A stretch of DNA of 64,000 bases, taken from positions 1-64,000 of the forward strand of contig CAVOXB010000021.1 in NCBI GenBank assembly GCA_963700305.1, given 5' to 3'. The translations under genes were made by a program, and so were the position numbers. Origin of the DNA: Desulfomonile sp963700305 (GTDB lineage Bacteria > Desulfobacterota > Desulfomonilia > Desulfomonilales > Desulfomonilaceae). Under the pieces are notes generated by a model. The model did no database searches. It was not told where the DNA came from and was given only the letters and a program-made list of their open reading frames with translations. Below are positions 55,878 to 64,000 of the stretch, in pieces (within the stretch, counting starts at the first letter, position 1; each line of letters starts with the position of its first letter).

Positions 55878-58404
55878 ATGGACGAAAAGGACTTTCCAAC
55901 CTTTGATTTTGACGAGCAAGAACAGAGCCTGGGGTTCCTCGAAAGTGCAAGCGTGCGGACGGAGACCATTGATCTGAATGCGTTTAGTGACATTACCCAA
56001 TCCGGTAGTTTTGATCTCAGCGGAGTTCACGCATGCACATTGGGAAAGTTATTGAACGCTTTGCCTATTCCCGCCTTCATCGTAAACCGTTCATATCAAA
56101 TAGTATTTGCGAATAAACCTTCCGGCGAAATTTCGCGCGCACCTGAGAACTCTGAGCAGATGGATTTTTCAAGTTTTTTTCCTGCCGGTAATTCTGCGGA
56201 TATCCAGTCTCTGGCAAATACCGTTTTGTCCGACAGGAAAACAAAGGTCACAGAGACTGTACTCCAGATCAATGGGGTTCAAATTTGGGGAAGGGTCCAT
56301 TTTCTATCGGTTAGACTCGGCCTGGACCGCGCCGTACTGATGCTCGTAGAGGATTTGACACCGGAAAAGAAGCAGCTTCTATTGAAGAAAAGGCATGAAG
56401 CCGAGTTGCAGAAAGCTCACGACGAGTTGGAACAGCGAGTCAAGGAAAGGACGGCCGAGCTACAATCGACAAACGACCGACTTATGGCCGAAATAGCTCA
56501 GCGCAAGCAAGTTGAAGAAAGATTAGTCAGGGAAGAAAGATTCTCCGCGACCGTTATCGATAGCCTGCCAGGGGTCTTCTACCTTTTTGATGAACGCGGA
56601 CAATTCCTAAAATGGAACAAGAAACTTTGAGAAAGTCTCCCAATACTCGACTGAAGAAATTTCGAGAATCGATCCTTTAGATTTATTTACCGGTGAAGAA
56701 AGGGGACTGTTTGCACAAACGATTCGAGAGGTCTTTCTTCAAGGAGAATCGGCTACTGAAGCGGAATTGATTTCCAACGACGGAAACAAAACGCCCTACC
56801 TGTTCACCGGAAAAAGGGTCAGCCTGGATGAGGCGACATGCATGGTCGGAATGGGAATCGATATTACCGACCGAAGACGAATAGAGAATGCCTTAAGAGA
56901 ATCCGAAGAACGAATGAGGCTTATGATAGAGTCATCGCCCATAGGAATTGCCATTGTTCAAGACGGTAAATGCCAGTTTGCAAATCCCAATTTTGCGGAA
57001 ATGTTCGGTCGCGGCAGTTCGGACCAGCTTGTAGGGCTTCCGGCGGAAGAGCTCTTCACTGCCGAAGAACGGAATGCAGTTGTGAGGCACATGAAAGGCC
57101 TGACCAAAGGAAAGCATTCCCGTTCCTTCGAGCTCCCAGGCCAAAAGAGTAGCGGAGAGACTTTTCAGGCTTCCACATGGCTAACGGCCATCGATTACGA
57201 AGGCAAGCCCTCGTTGCTGTGGTTCGCTATTGATATCAGTCAGGAGAAGGCTTTAAGATCTCAGCTGCTTCAGGCTCAGAAAATGGAGGCAATTGGCACC
57301 CTGGCAGGAGGGATTGCGCACGATTTCAATAACCTACTGACAGTGATTCTTGGTTTCTCTGAAATGCTCCTCATGGACAGAAAGGAGGAGGATCAAGATT
57401 ATGCAGATCTGCTCAAAATAGTTCATGCAGCTCGTAATGGTGCCGATTTGGTCCGCAGAATACTTACTTTCAGCAGGAAGGTCGAAACCAAACTAAGACC
57501 GACTGACCTCAACTATGAGATCAAGCAAGCCCAAAAGCTTCTTAACCGCACGATTCCTAAAATGACCTAAATCGAGCTTTCCTTGGATCCGAATCTAAAG
57601 AAGATCAACGGGGATCAGGGACAGATTGAGCAGATCCTCCTCAACCTGGCTGTGAATGCGCAACATGCAATGCCGGAAGGAGGTAGACTGTTGATTGAGA
57701 CGAAAACCGTCTATCTGGACGAACTGTATTGCCAAACGCAAGTAAATGTGAATCCCGGCGAATATGCGCTCCTGACGTTCTCAGATTCAGGTTTCGGCAT
57801 AGAACGAAATATTGTGGAGCATATTTTCGAGCCATTCTATACCACAAAAAAACCCGGCGAGGGAACCGGACTCGGTTTAGTTATGGTGTTCGGAATAATA
57901 AGGAGTCACAGCGGTCACATCACTTGTTACAGTGAACCGGGAATAGGCACGACCTTTAAGATTTACTTTCCTGTCATACGAATGCCGGGGAAATCAGAGG
58001 TTGAAAATTTTTCGTTAATCCCAGCTTCAGGAACTGAGACCATACTACTGGTGGATGATGAAGAGTCCATAAGGGACCTCGGTAGGAAAATAATGTCCAG
58101 AGCCGGATACAAAGTGATAACCGCATGTAACGGGATCGAAGCTATTGAAACATATCTGGCCAAGAAGGATCAAATATCCCTGATTCTTTTGGACATTATC
58201 ATGCCACAAATGGGAGGTAAGCAGTGTCTGGAGGAATTGCTCAAAATCGACCCTAAAGTGCGGGTGGTGGTTGCCAGCGGTTTCTCTGTGGATGATATGG
58301 CAAAAGGAGACATTGAACCCAAAGCCAGTGGGTTCGTGAGTAAACCATATCGAATGACTGAAATGCTTAAGGTGGTGAGGGACGTATTGGACTCTAGTAG
58401 ATGA
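55878..58404 (+). pseudogene. PAS hybrid histidine kinase with receiver, one frameshift and one in-frame TAA
   Basis: ATG 55878 starts a third member of the sensory-module family (GSFDLSGVHACTLGKLLNAL, VQIWGRVHFLSVRLGLDRAV), a coiled coil, then PAS. Near 56624 an extra C shifts the frame (W-N-K-K-F-E-K-V is restored by its removal). PAS, HisKA (GGIAHDFNNLLTVILGFSEM) and the region KLLNRTIPKMT follow, then TAA 57568-57570 in frame, and the protein resumes at once (IELSLDPNLKKINGDQGQIE) with HATPase and a receiver (ILLVDDEESIRDLGRK, LILLDIIMPQMGG, VSKPYR) to 58404. The TAA stands where the giant kinase has Ser (R-M-I-S-F-E-M-S), one base from TCA. Corrected length is about 840 codons. Confidence 0.85.
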
Positions 58405-58482
58405 GTATCGGCTAATTCTTCTCCTTTCCTGGACTCGTCTGCGTGTCATGGTCAGCCACATTGATAACTGCGGCTAAGATCT

Positions 58483-58562
58483 CCCTCCCCTCGCCCCTCC
58501 CGTCAAGGGAGGGGAATAAAACCCTCTCCCCTGGCGGGCGACGGAAGGGAGAGGGGGAGTTC
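58483..58562. repeat. Intergenic CCCTC/GAGGG repeat
   Basis: Two facing hairpins, CCCCTCCCGTCAAGGGAGGGG and CCCTCTCCC...GGGAGAGGG, in a widespread bacterial arrangement. It sits in the 270-base spacer before the HD-GYP gene and might end transcription of the kinase. Confidence 0.5.
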
Positions 58563-58677
58563 AAGACAAGTGATGAAGCGCAAGTTTCCCCGCTGTTTAC
58601 TATAGCGGTTCATGAATACGCAAAGCTCCGGTTTTCGGGCTTTTCTTCAACCGACGTAAGCCGTCGAGCTGGGGACA

Positions 58678-59835
58678 TTGATTCTGGACTTGAGGCCAAG
58701 TAAAATGCCGCAACTGGGGCCATCGTTCCGCGAGTGGGCCCCGGTCGCTCAATTCATCTCATCGAAATTCATTATGCTGAAAACCGACAATACCAAAGTT
58801 CTCATTGTAGACGACGAACAGGACATTTGCGACATTATCTCCAAATGGCTCACATCCAGGGGATTCGTCTGCGCAGTGGCGTTATCCGGAGAGGCGGCAG
58901 CCGCTTTGATGGAAAACAACAATTTTGATCTGCTCATTACGGACATCATGATGTCTGGCATGTCCGGGATGGATCTGCTTGCGTTTGCCAAGAGTCGTTA
59001 CCCCGAGATGGCTGTGATCATGGTCACAGGAATTGATGACGAAGAAACGGCTGTAATGACATTCGATCTCGGTGCATGGGGATATATTGTCAAACCTTTT
59101 GATTTTCATGACGTAATCCTGAATGTTTGCAACGTGCTTGAGCGTCGCAGGTTATTCTTGCTGAGGCAGGAACATGAGTACGTGCTCAGAGAAAAGGCTT
59201 TGGAAAAGACTGAGGGCATAAAAAAGCTGGAAGAGCAAATGATTTCCGTGCTGCTAGCCGCTCTTACCACTCATCACGACGAGACGAGTGCTCATGTGAA
59301 GCGAGTCGGCCTTTATGCATCACTGATAGCTCGGTACCTCCGTTGGGACAGTGAAGCGGTAGAACATATGTACCTTGCGGCCCAGTTACACGACCTCGGA
59401 AAGATTGGAATCCCTGATCAAATATTGCGCAAACCTGAGAAATTGAGCCCTGACGAATTCGAGCTCATGAAAAAACACACCACTATTGGTGCCAGAATTC
59501 TGGAGGCTTCCAACTTACCGCTGATACAAATGGCTCGGGATATTGCCTTGTCTCATCATGAGCGATGGGACGGGACCGGTTATCCGCGAGGATTACACGG
59601 GACACTCATCCCGGAAAGTGCTCGCGTAGTCTCAGTGGCGGATGTGTATGATTCCCTTACTCATCAGAAACCCTATCGGAGAGCCCTTAACGAAGACAGG
59701 GCGTTGGCCGTGATGAACGCATACAGAGAAGCATCCTTTGATCCAAAAATTTTCGACTATTTTGTGACATTACTGCCGCAGATTCGCCGTATCCAGGAAG
59801 AGGTAAAGGACGAGGAAAAACCTTTCGTTCAATGA
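58678..59835 (+). CDS. Response regulator with HD-GYP phosphodiesterase output
   Basis: Up to 385 residues. Receiver with VLIVDDEQDICDI, phospho-acceptor in LLITDIMMSGMSG, K in YIVKPFDF. HD-GYP domain with H-H-D-E-T-S-A-H near its start, Q-L-H-D-L-G-K-I-G-I-P-D (the HD), and H-H-E-R-W-D-G-T-G-Y-P (the GYP), all metal ligands present. It breaks c-di-GMP to GMP. Three starts are possible: TTG 58678, ATG 58705 (GAGG 9 bases upstream) and ATG 58774 right before the receiver; none has a strong ribosome site. It heads a three-gene group with a PilZ protein and a second HD-GYP gene. Confidence 0.9.
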   Translation: MILDLRPSKMPQLGPSFREWAPVAQFISSKFIMLKTDNTKVLIVDDEQDICDIISKWLTSRGFVCAVALSGEAAAALMENNNFDLLITDIMMSGMSGMDLLAFAKSRYPEMAVIMVTGIDDEETAVMTFDLGAWGYIVKPFDFHDVILNVCNVLERRRLFLLRQEHEYVLREKALEKTEGIKKLEEQMISVLLAALTTHHDETSAHVKRVGLYASLIARYLRWDSEAVEHMYLAAQLHDLGKIGIPDQILRKPEKLSPDEFELMKKHTTIGARILEASNLPLIQMARDIALSHHERWDGTGYPRGLHGTLIPESARVVSVADVYDSLTHQKPYRRALNEDRALAVMNAYREASFDPKIFDYFVTLLPQIRRIQEEVKDEEKPFVQ

Positions 59836-59850
59836 CACCAGATGGATTTT

Positions 59851-60390
59851 ATGTCAAACAAACGACAAGTCAGCATAAGAGAATTTCTGGGGGATTTCCG
59901 CTCGGGAATGATGGACTACGAACTGATGCGGAAATATAGACTCTCGTCAAAAGGGCTCCAGAGCGCTTTCCAAAAACTCACCAACGTTGGCGCATTGACC
60001 TGGAATGAAATTGATAATCGACCGAATTCCGGAGACCACACAATTTTATTCAAGAGCACCCGCATTTCAGCCAGGCGTCATCTGGTCATTCCAGTTCCGA
60101 TTTATGAAATGGAGAGTTATCCGGAAAGTGTCGGCCGAGTGCGCGATGTTACCGAGCAAGGGCTGGGAATAAGAGGTATAGATGCGGAAGTGGGCGAGAT
60201 GAAGACCTTCTCGATCTTTCCCCACGAGTTTGTAACCGTGGAATCATTTTCTTTCAAAGCCGAATGCACATGGATCGAGAAACGACCGCCAGGAGATATG
60301 TTCGGAGGATTTTATATTACCGAGATCTCAAACGAAAGCAGGGAAAAGCTGCAACGGCTCATTCGCGAGCTCAAATTGGGGGACCATTGA
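59851..60390 (+). CDS. PilZ-type protein with N-terminal DIRSGM-like module
   Basis: 179 residues from ATG 59851 (an ATG at 59842 is also possible). Residues 5-50 are the shared module: VSIREFLGDFRSGM, YELMRKYRLSSKGLQSAFQK, ending V-G-A-L-T-W-N-E. The C-terminal half (ISARRHLVIPVPIYEMESYP, VRDVTEQGLGIRGI, FKAECTWIE, GGFYITEISNESREKLQRLI) shows the PilZ beta-barrel pattern with D-V-T-x-x-G-L-G-I-R-G, but the R-x3-R reads R-x4-R-R shortened, so c-di-GMP binding is uncertain. It lies between two HD-GYP genes, an arrangement that suggests it is a receptor or adaptor for that pathway. Confidence 0.72.
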   Translation: MSNKRQVSIREFLGDFRSGMMDYELMRKYRLSSKGLQSAFQKLTNVGALTWNEIDNRPNSGDHTILFKSTRISARRHLVIPVPIYEMESYPESVGRVRDVTEQGLGIRGIDAEVGEMKTFSIFPHEFVTVESFSFKAECTWIEKRPPGDMFGGFYITEISNESREKLQRLIRELKLGDH

Positions 60391-60511
60391 AATCAGCCGA
60401 ATCCCTCTGTTGTCAAGATGTGTCGAGCCTTCCTGATTAGGGAACGACTCGACAGGTCCCCCATCGGAGTGTCTCGCGTAAGCATAACTTGTCGAAAGGA
60501 CAAATAAATCT

Positions 60512-61553
60512 ATGGAAAGCAATGGAGCAAGAATTCTGATTGTGGATGATGAGCCGCATATATGCGAACTCCTGTCCCGCTGGCTCACTTTGGAAGGGTA
60601 TTCTTGCGCCACAGCGCTCAGTGGCGAAGGCTCGTTGGAACTACTGAAAACCAACAAGTTTCATTTGGTGATAAGCGACATCATGATGCCGGGGATGTCC
60701 GGAGTGGACCTTCTGACGGTAATCACACAATTATTTTCGGATGTTGCAGTCATAATGGTTACAGCAGTAGACGATCGTCCCACAGCCATCTTGACCCTTG
60801 AACTCGGAGCTTATGGATATGTCATAAAACCTTTCGACCGAAACGAAATCCTGATCAATGTGGCAAGCGCCCTAGAGCGACGGCGCCTGAATCTACTGAG
60901 TTTGGAATACGAACACTCCCTGGAGCTGAAAATCGAACAACGCACCAAGGAAGTGCGTGAACGGGAAGAAGAAATAATACTCCGGCTACTTTCCGCTACA
61001 GGTATGCGCGATGACGAAACTGGGGCCCATATCAGGCGTATCGGACTCTACGCCGTTGAGATGGCGAGAGCGCTTGGGTGGAAACGTGAAGTCACGGAGC
61101 AAATTCGCCTTGCAGCCCCCATGCATGATGTCGGAAAGATAGGGATCCCCGATGCCATACTACGCAAGCCGGGGAGCCTCACGCCAGAAGAATTCGCGGT
61201 TATGAAGAAACACTCGGAAATTGGGTCTCGAATCTTGGATGGATCCGACGTCCCACTAATTTCGAATGGCCAAAGACATCGCGTTGTCTCATCACGAAAG
61301 ATGGGACGGTTCAGGCTATCCGATGGGACTCACAGGAGAGTTTGTTCCTGAATCTGCTGCGATAGTGGCGATTGTTGACGTCTATGATGCGCTTGTCAAT
61401 GACAGGGTTTACAGGCCCGCTCTGCCGGAAGACAAAGCTCTATCAATTATGATGGCAGGGAACGGGCAGCACTTCGGGCCCAGGATTTTCGATTGTTTCA
61501 TGGAGTTGCTTCCAACCATGCGCCACATTCGCGAAGAAGTGCGAGAGGAATAG
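60512..61553 (+). pseudogene. Response regulator with HD-GYP output, frameshifted
   Basis: Paralog of the regulator at 58678. ATG 60512 starts MESNGARILIVDDEPHICEL; phospho-acceptor in LVISDIMMPGMSG, K in VIKPFDRNE, a coiled coil, then the HD-GYP domain with D-D-E-T-G-A-H, P-M-H-D-V-G-K-I-G-I-P-D. Near 61262 one base too many shifts the frame; it continues in the frame MAKDIALSHHERWDGSGYP (61266 onward) to TAG 61553. The GYP half is therefore in a separate frame as given, and the first part alone would lack H-H-E-R-W-D-G-x-G-Y-P and be inactive. Corrected it is about 347 residues. Confidence 0.87.
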
Positions 61554-61562
61554 CCATCAGGA

Positions 61563-62999
61563 TCATTCCAGTGCGTAAAGGGAGCCATCGTCGCTTCCAA
61601 AATACACTACTCCTTCGGAGATTGCAGGGGAAGAGTACACAGCGGCTCGAGTCTTGAATTTCCACCTGAGCCCCCCATTGTTGAAATCAAGCACGTGCAA
61701 ATGGCCGTCCGCGCTTCCAAAGCAGATCACTCCATAAGCCAGTGAAGGCGACGAGGTAATAGGACTCTCAGCCTCGTACTTCCATTTGAGTTGGCCTGTG
61801 GCAATGTTCAATGCATAGAGTGTCCCGTCGTGACATCCGAAATGAACCACTCCGTAGCCGATGGCAGGCGCTGAATTTATTTTACCCAGCGTCTTGAAAG
61901 CCCATAGCTCGTATCCAGTGGCTAGATCCAGGGCGTAAAACGTTTTATCCATAGTGCCGAAAAATAATTCATTATCCGATATTGCAGGAGCACCCGAAAT
62001 AGGGCTACTTGCCCTAAAAGCCCATTCCTGCTCACCTGTTCGAAGATTCAGCCCATACAGGTGCCCATCAATGCTTCCGATGAACACTTTGCCAGTCGCA
62101 ATTGCAGGAGACGAATATATCTGTGCGTAGGACCTAAACCGCCAGTGTTCTTTTCCCGTATCGGCCTCCACCGAGTACACATGCCCGTCCAGGCTCCCGA
62201 AGAGCACGAGACCGTCAAATGCCATGGGAGAAGAATATATCGGGCCTTTGGTATCAAACCTCCACCGTTGCTTTCCAGTGTGCCTATTTATCGCGTACAG
62301 AGATCCATCAAGGCTTCCCACACAGATCAACTCACCTGACACGGCCGAAGAACCGTGCACCGCACCCGAAGTGCGAAACACCCATTTTTCCGTGACTGAG
62401 GTTGTATCAACCGCATAGAAATTACCGTCGTAGCTGCCGAAGTACACTACGCCTCGATGCACCATCGGCGATGACGCAACCCACCCTTGAGTCCTGAATC
62501 TCCATTTTATTTCATTAAGTCGATGCACTCCGCGGGTGCTGTAGAAATTGGTGCGACGATAGTCGACACGAACAGTCCTTCCATTCGAGGGATAAATGAG
62601 GGGCGCTGCGGGTTTCTCGATAGTATTTTTTGGCTGTCTTTTGATTTCTGCCTGCTTCACTTTATATTTCGCCACAATGATCCCGCACTGGGGACATATG
62701 TCAAATGGCGAAAACTGAGGCAGTCCGCAGGCCGGGCACCTGAACATAGAAATATCAACGGTTCTCTCGCTCAAGGATTCCCTATCCGCTATCTCGGAAT
62801 ATTCTATGAGGCGGGCATTCAAGAGTTTCTTGAACAGGCTCTGAAGGCCGTTGGCGGATAGACCATATTTCGTCATCAAATCGTGGTCACTCATCCCGGA
62901 CCGAACGTCGAACAGGGCTTCTTTTCCGTCTATCCTGTGTTTTTGCCTGCCGTGGCTTTTTGAAGCACCTTTCGAGAATATTTTGTACGGAGCGTTCAT
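61563..62999 (-). CDS. DIRSGM-module, zinc-ribbon and PQQ-type beta-propeller protein
   Basis: 478 residues from ATG 62999 (AAAGGAGCC upstream; the longer start at 63032 lacks a site). Residues about 20-65 are the shared module (IDGKEALFDVRSGM, LMTKYGLSANGLQSLFKKLL). A zinc ribbon follows, C-P-A-C-G-x9-C-P-Q-C-G. From about 145 eight repeats of W-x-F-x-T-x-[GS]-x-[IV]-x-S-S-P-x-[IV]-x-x-G-x-[VL]-x-F-G-S-x-D-G-x-[LF]-Y-[AS]-[LVI]-[DN] build an eight-bladed propeller (for example YFGSYDGNFYAVD and YFGSDDGSLYALE). There is no signal peptide, unlike exported PQQ-type propellers such as BamB, so it is probably a cytoplasmic scaffold or sensor. Function unknown. Confidence 0.78.
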   Translation of the reverse strand: MNAPYKIFSKGASKSHGRQKHRIDGKEALFDVRSGMSDHDLMTKYGLSANGLQSLFKKLLNARLIEYSEIADRESLSERTVDISMFRCPACGLPQFSPFDICPQCGIIVAKYKVKQAEIKRQPKNTIEKPAAPLIYPSNGRTVRVDYRRTNFYSTRGVHRLNEIKWRFRTQGWVASSPMVHRGVVYFGSYDGNFYAVDTTSVTEKWVFRTSGAVHGSSAVSGELICVGSLDGSLYAINRHTGKQRWRFDTKGPIYSSPMAFDGLVLFGSLDGHVYSVEADTGKEHWRFRSYAQIYSSPAIATGKVFIGSIDGHLYGLNLRTGEQEWAFRASSPISGAPAISDNELFFGTMDKTFYALDLATGYELWAFKTLGKINSAPAIGYGVVHFGCHDGTLYALNIATGQLKWKYEAESPITSSPSLAYGVICFGSADGHLHVLDFNNGGLRWKFKTRAAVYSSPAISEGVVYFGSDDGSLYALE

Positions 63000-63089
63000 G
63001 ATAAGGCTCCTTTGTGGTCTCTGTGAATTCAAGTTGATGGATTCAACGCTTAGGCTGATATGACGGCCGCCCCTTCTTGTGAGTGATAT

Positions 63090-63992
63090 CTACCTGAGCC
63101 CTAAGGAAACTCGCGCTGAAGCATGGGAAGGATTCCCAGGGTGGCTTGATTGAGTGGTCTGGTCAACCATCATGGGGTACGAACCGGAACGCATTGCTCC
63201 AACACCGGGGTTCACTGCCGGAGAATGCTCGTCGGCCCTAATTGCAATCTTCTGGATAGCTTCATGCCTGGTAACGAACTCAACTTGTTCCACATTCCTC
63301 GTTGTGAGAAATCCTATAGCACCTTTTGCCCGGTCTACTGCGGGAATCAAGAAACTCGCATAACGTAAGGCCAGACCATCACGTGCTATGGATGCTTTCA
63401 TGAGATCTTCGAGTTCCACTGTGTTGCCGGACCAGACCACAACCTTGACCTCCAGGTCCGGCCCGCCGACCTGATTCCAGTTTGTGTATTCTCCGGAGAA
63501 AAGCCTCTTAACCTGGTCAACTGTCAGGGTTTTCACCGGATTCGAGGCACTGGTAACTACTGCAACGAGGCCCGCTCGCAACGTCCTGTGCGCAGGGGTG
63601 CTCTCAGAAGCCGTGGATTGATCAAGATTTTGGTACCCAGGATATTCTCTGGTCTGTAAAAGTTTGCCAACTGCAGCGACCACGGATCCAATCTCCGAAT
63701 CCTTCTTATCATTCTGGAGCCGGCTCACTTGAGACATCAGTACCGGCACTGGTTGAGGTCTGACATTATCGATCAGCTCTCGTTTGACCTCTGCCACCAG
63801 CTGCTTTTTGATTTCCTGGGCAAATTGTTGTTTGATTTCCTGAACGAACTCTCTCGGAATAGCCTGAACGATTTGTTTCTTCAACTCTTGAAGGAGCCCG
63901 CCTGCAACGTCGTCTGCCTCTGCCGGCTGGCCGGCAAGAAGAGCCAGAACACCTGCCATCAAAACTGCGTATATTCGGAATCGGAAAGTCAT
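63090..63992 (-). CDS. PstS-like periplasmic substrate-binding protein with coiled-coil insert
   Basis: 300 residues. Signal peptide 1-26 (IYAVLMAGVLALLAGQPAEA). Residues 32-75 are an amphipathic coiled coil of repeated Gln/Lys/Glu heptads (LLQELKKQIVQAIPREFVQE, IKQQFAQEIKKQLVAEVKRE). From about 140 a PstS-type half domain: AGLVAVVTSASNPVKTLTVD, Q-V-K-R-L-F-S-G-E-Y-T-N-W-N-Q-V-G-G, then AKGAIGFLTTRNVEQVEF. The first part of a full PstS fold, with the phosphate-binding T-G-S motif, is missing, so it may bind another oxyanion or have lost transport. The gene ends 8 bases before the window edge upstream. Confidence 0.7.
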   Translation of the reverse strand: MTFRFRIYAVLMAGVLALLAGQPAEADDVAGGLLQELKKQIVQAIPREFVQEIKQQFAQEIKKQLVAEVKRELIDNVRPQPVPVLMSQVSRLQNDKKDSEIGSVVAAVGKLLQTREYPGYQNLDQSTASESTPAHRTLRAGLVAVVTSASNPVKTLTVDQVKRLFSGEYTNWNQVGGPDLEVKVVVWSGNTVELEDLMKASIARDGLALRYASFLIPAVDRAKGAIGFLTTRNVEQVEFVTRHEAIQKIAIRADEHSPAVNPGVGAMRSGSYPMMVDQTTQSSHPGNPSHASARVSLGLR

Positions 63993-64000
63993 CGTCTTTC

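Noticed and set aside
1..64000. CRISPR array, rRNA and tRNA genes
   Set aside because: No regularly spaced repeats, no rRNA-like sequence and no tRNA T-loop motif found while reading both strands.

Overview
The window looks like a chromosomal segment of a Gram-negative, probably anaerobic bacterium of the deltaproteobacterial (Desulfobacterota) type. This is an inference from gene content, not from a marker gene: very many PAS-rich hybrid histidine kinases, an acetate-type symporter beside an oxalate/formate-type transporter, REP-like intergenic hairpins, an IS200-type transposase and an IS1595-type remnant, and moderate G+C. No rRNA, tRNA or CRISPR array was recognised.

Layout. (1) 1-8.4 kb: the end of an exopolysaccharide cluster (glycosyltransferase tail, asparagine synthetase, two-domain dehydrogenase, heparinase-like protein, glycosyltransferase 4, and a broken glycosyltransferase 2 on the other strand). 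(2) 8.8-20.4 kb: an accessory/metabolic stretch with a MntA/HepT-type toxin-antitoxin pair, a thioesterase, an archaeal-type glyceraldehyde-3-phosphate dehydrogenase-like protein, a universal stress protein, two transporters, a 395-bp duplicated segment ending in a 26-bp perfect palindrome, a Gly/Tyr-rich secreted protein and an IS1595 remnant. (3) 20.9-27.5 kb: a 29-codon membrane microprotein, three exported ankyrin-repeat proteins, and a two-gene peptide-modification locus made of a twin-arginine Cys-rich peptide and a radical SAM/SPASM maturase. (4) 28-43.4 kb and 51.4-61.6 kb: a dense signalling island with six PAS/hybrid histidine kinases, one diguanylate cyclase response regulator, two HD-GYP regulators and two PilZ-type proteins, so both c-di-GMP synthesis and breakdown and likely receptors are encoded together. 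(5) 43.5-51 kb: an IS200-type transposase, a VTT/DedA-type membrane protein, an AmpG-like MFS carrier, and a compact five-gene surface-sugar operon (aminotransferase, glycosyltransferase, cupin, two methyltransferases). (6) 61.6-64 kb: an eight-repeat PQQ-type propeller protein and a PstS-like periplasmic protein.

Two things stand out. First, the Tat-signal peptide with two CxCxC clusters next to its SPASM maturase looks like an uncharacterised ribosomal-peptide modification system. Second, a short module of about 45 residues (core [D/F]-[I/F]-R-S-G-[MV]..., L-M-x-K-Y-x-L-S-x-x-G-[LI]) begins several otherwise unrelated proteins here: a tandem pair fused to a membrane tail, two PilZ-type proteins, and a zinc-ribbon/propeller protein.

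Caution on gene integrity: at least 25 frameshifts and two in-frame TAA codons interrupt genes that otherwise align over full length in neighbouring frames. They affect many unrelated genes while other long genes (705, 733 and 1145 codons) are intact. I cannot tell from the sequence whether these are uncorrected sequencing indels or real decay; broken genes are entered as pseudogenes and their reconstructed products described.
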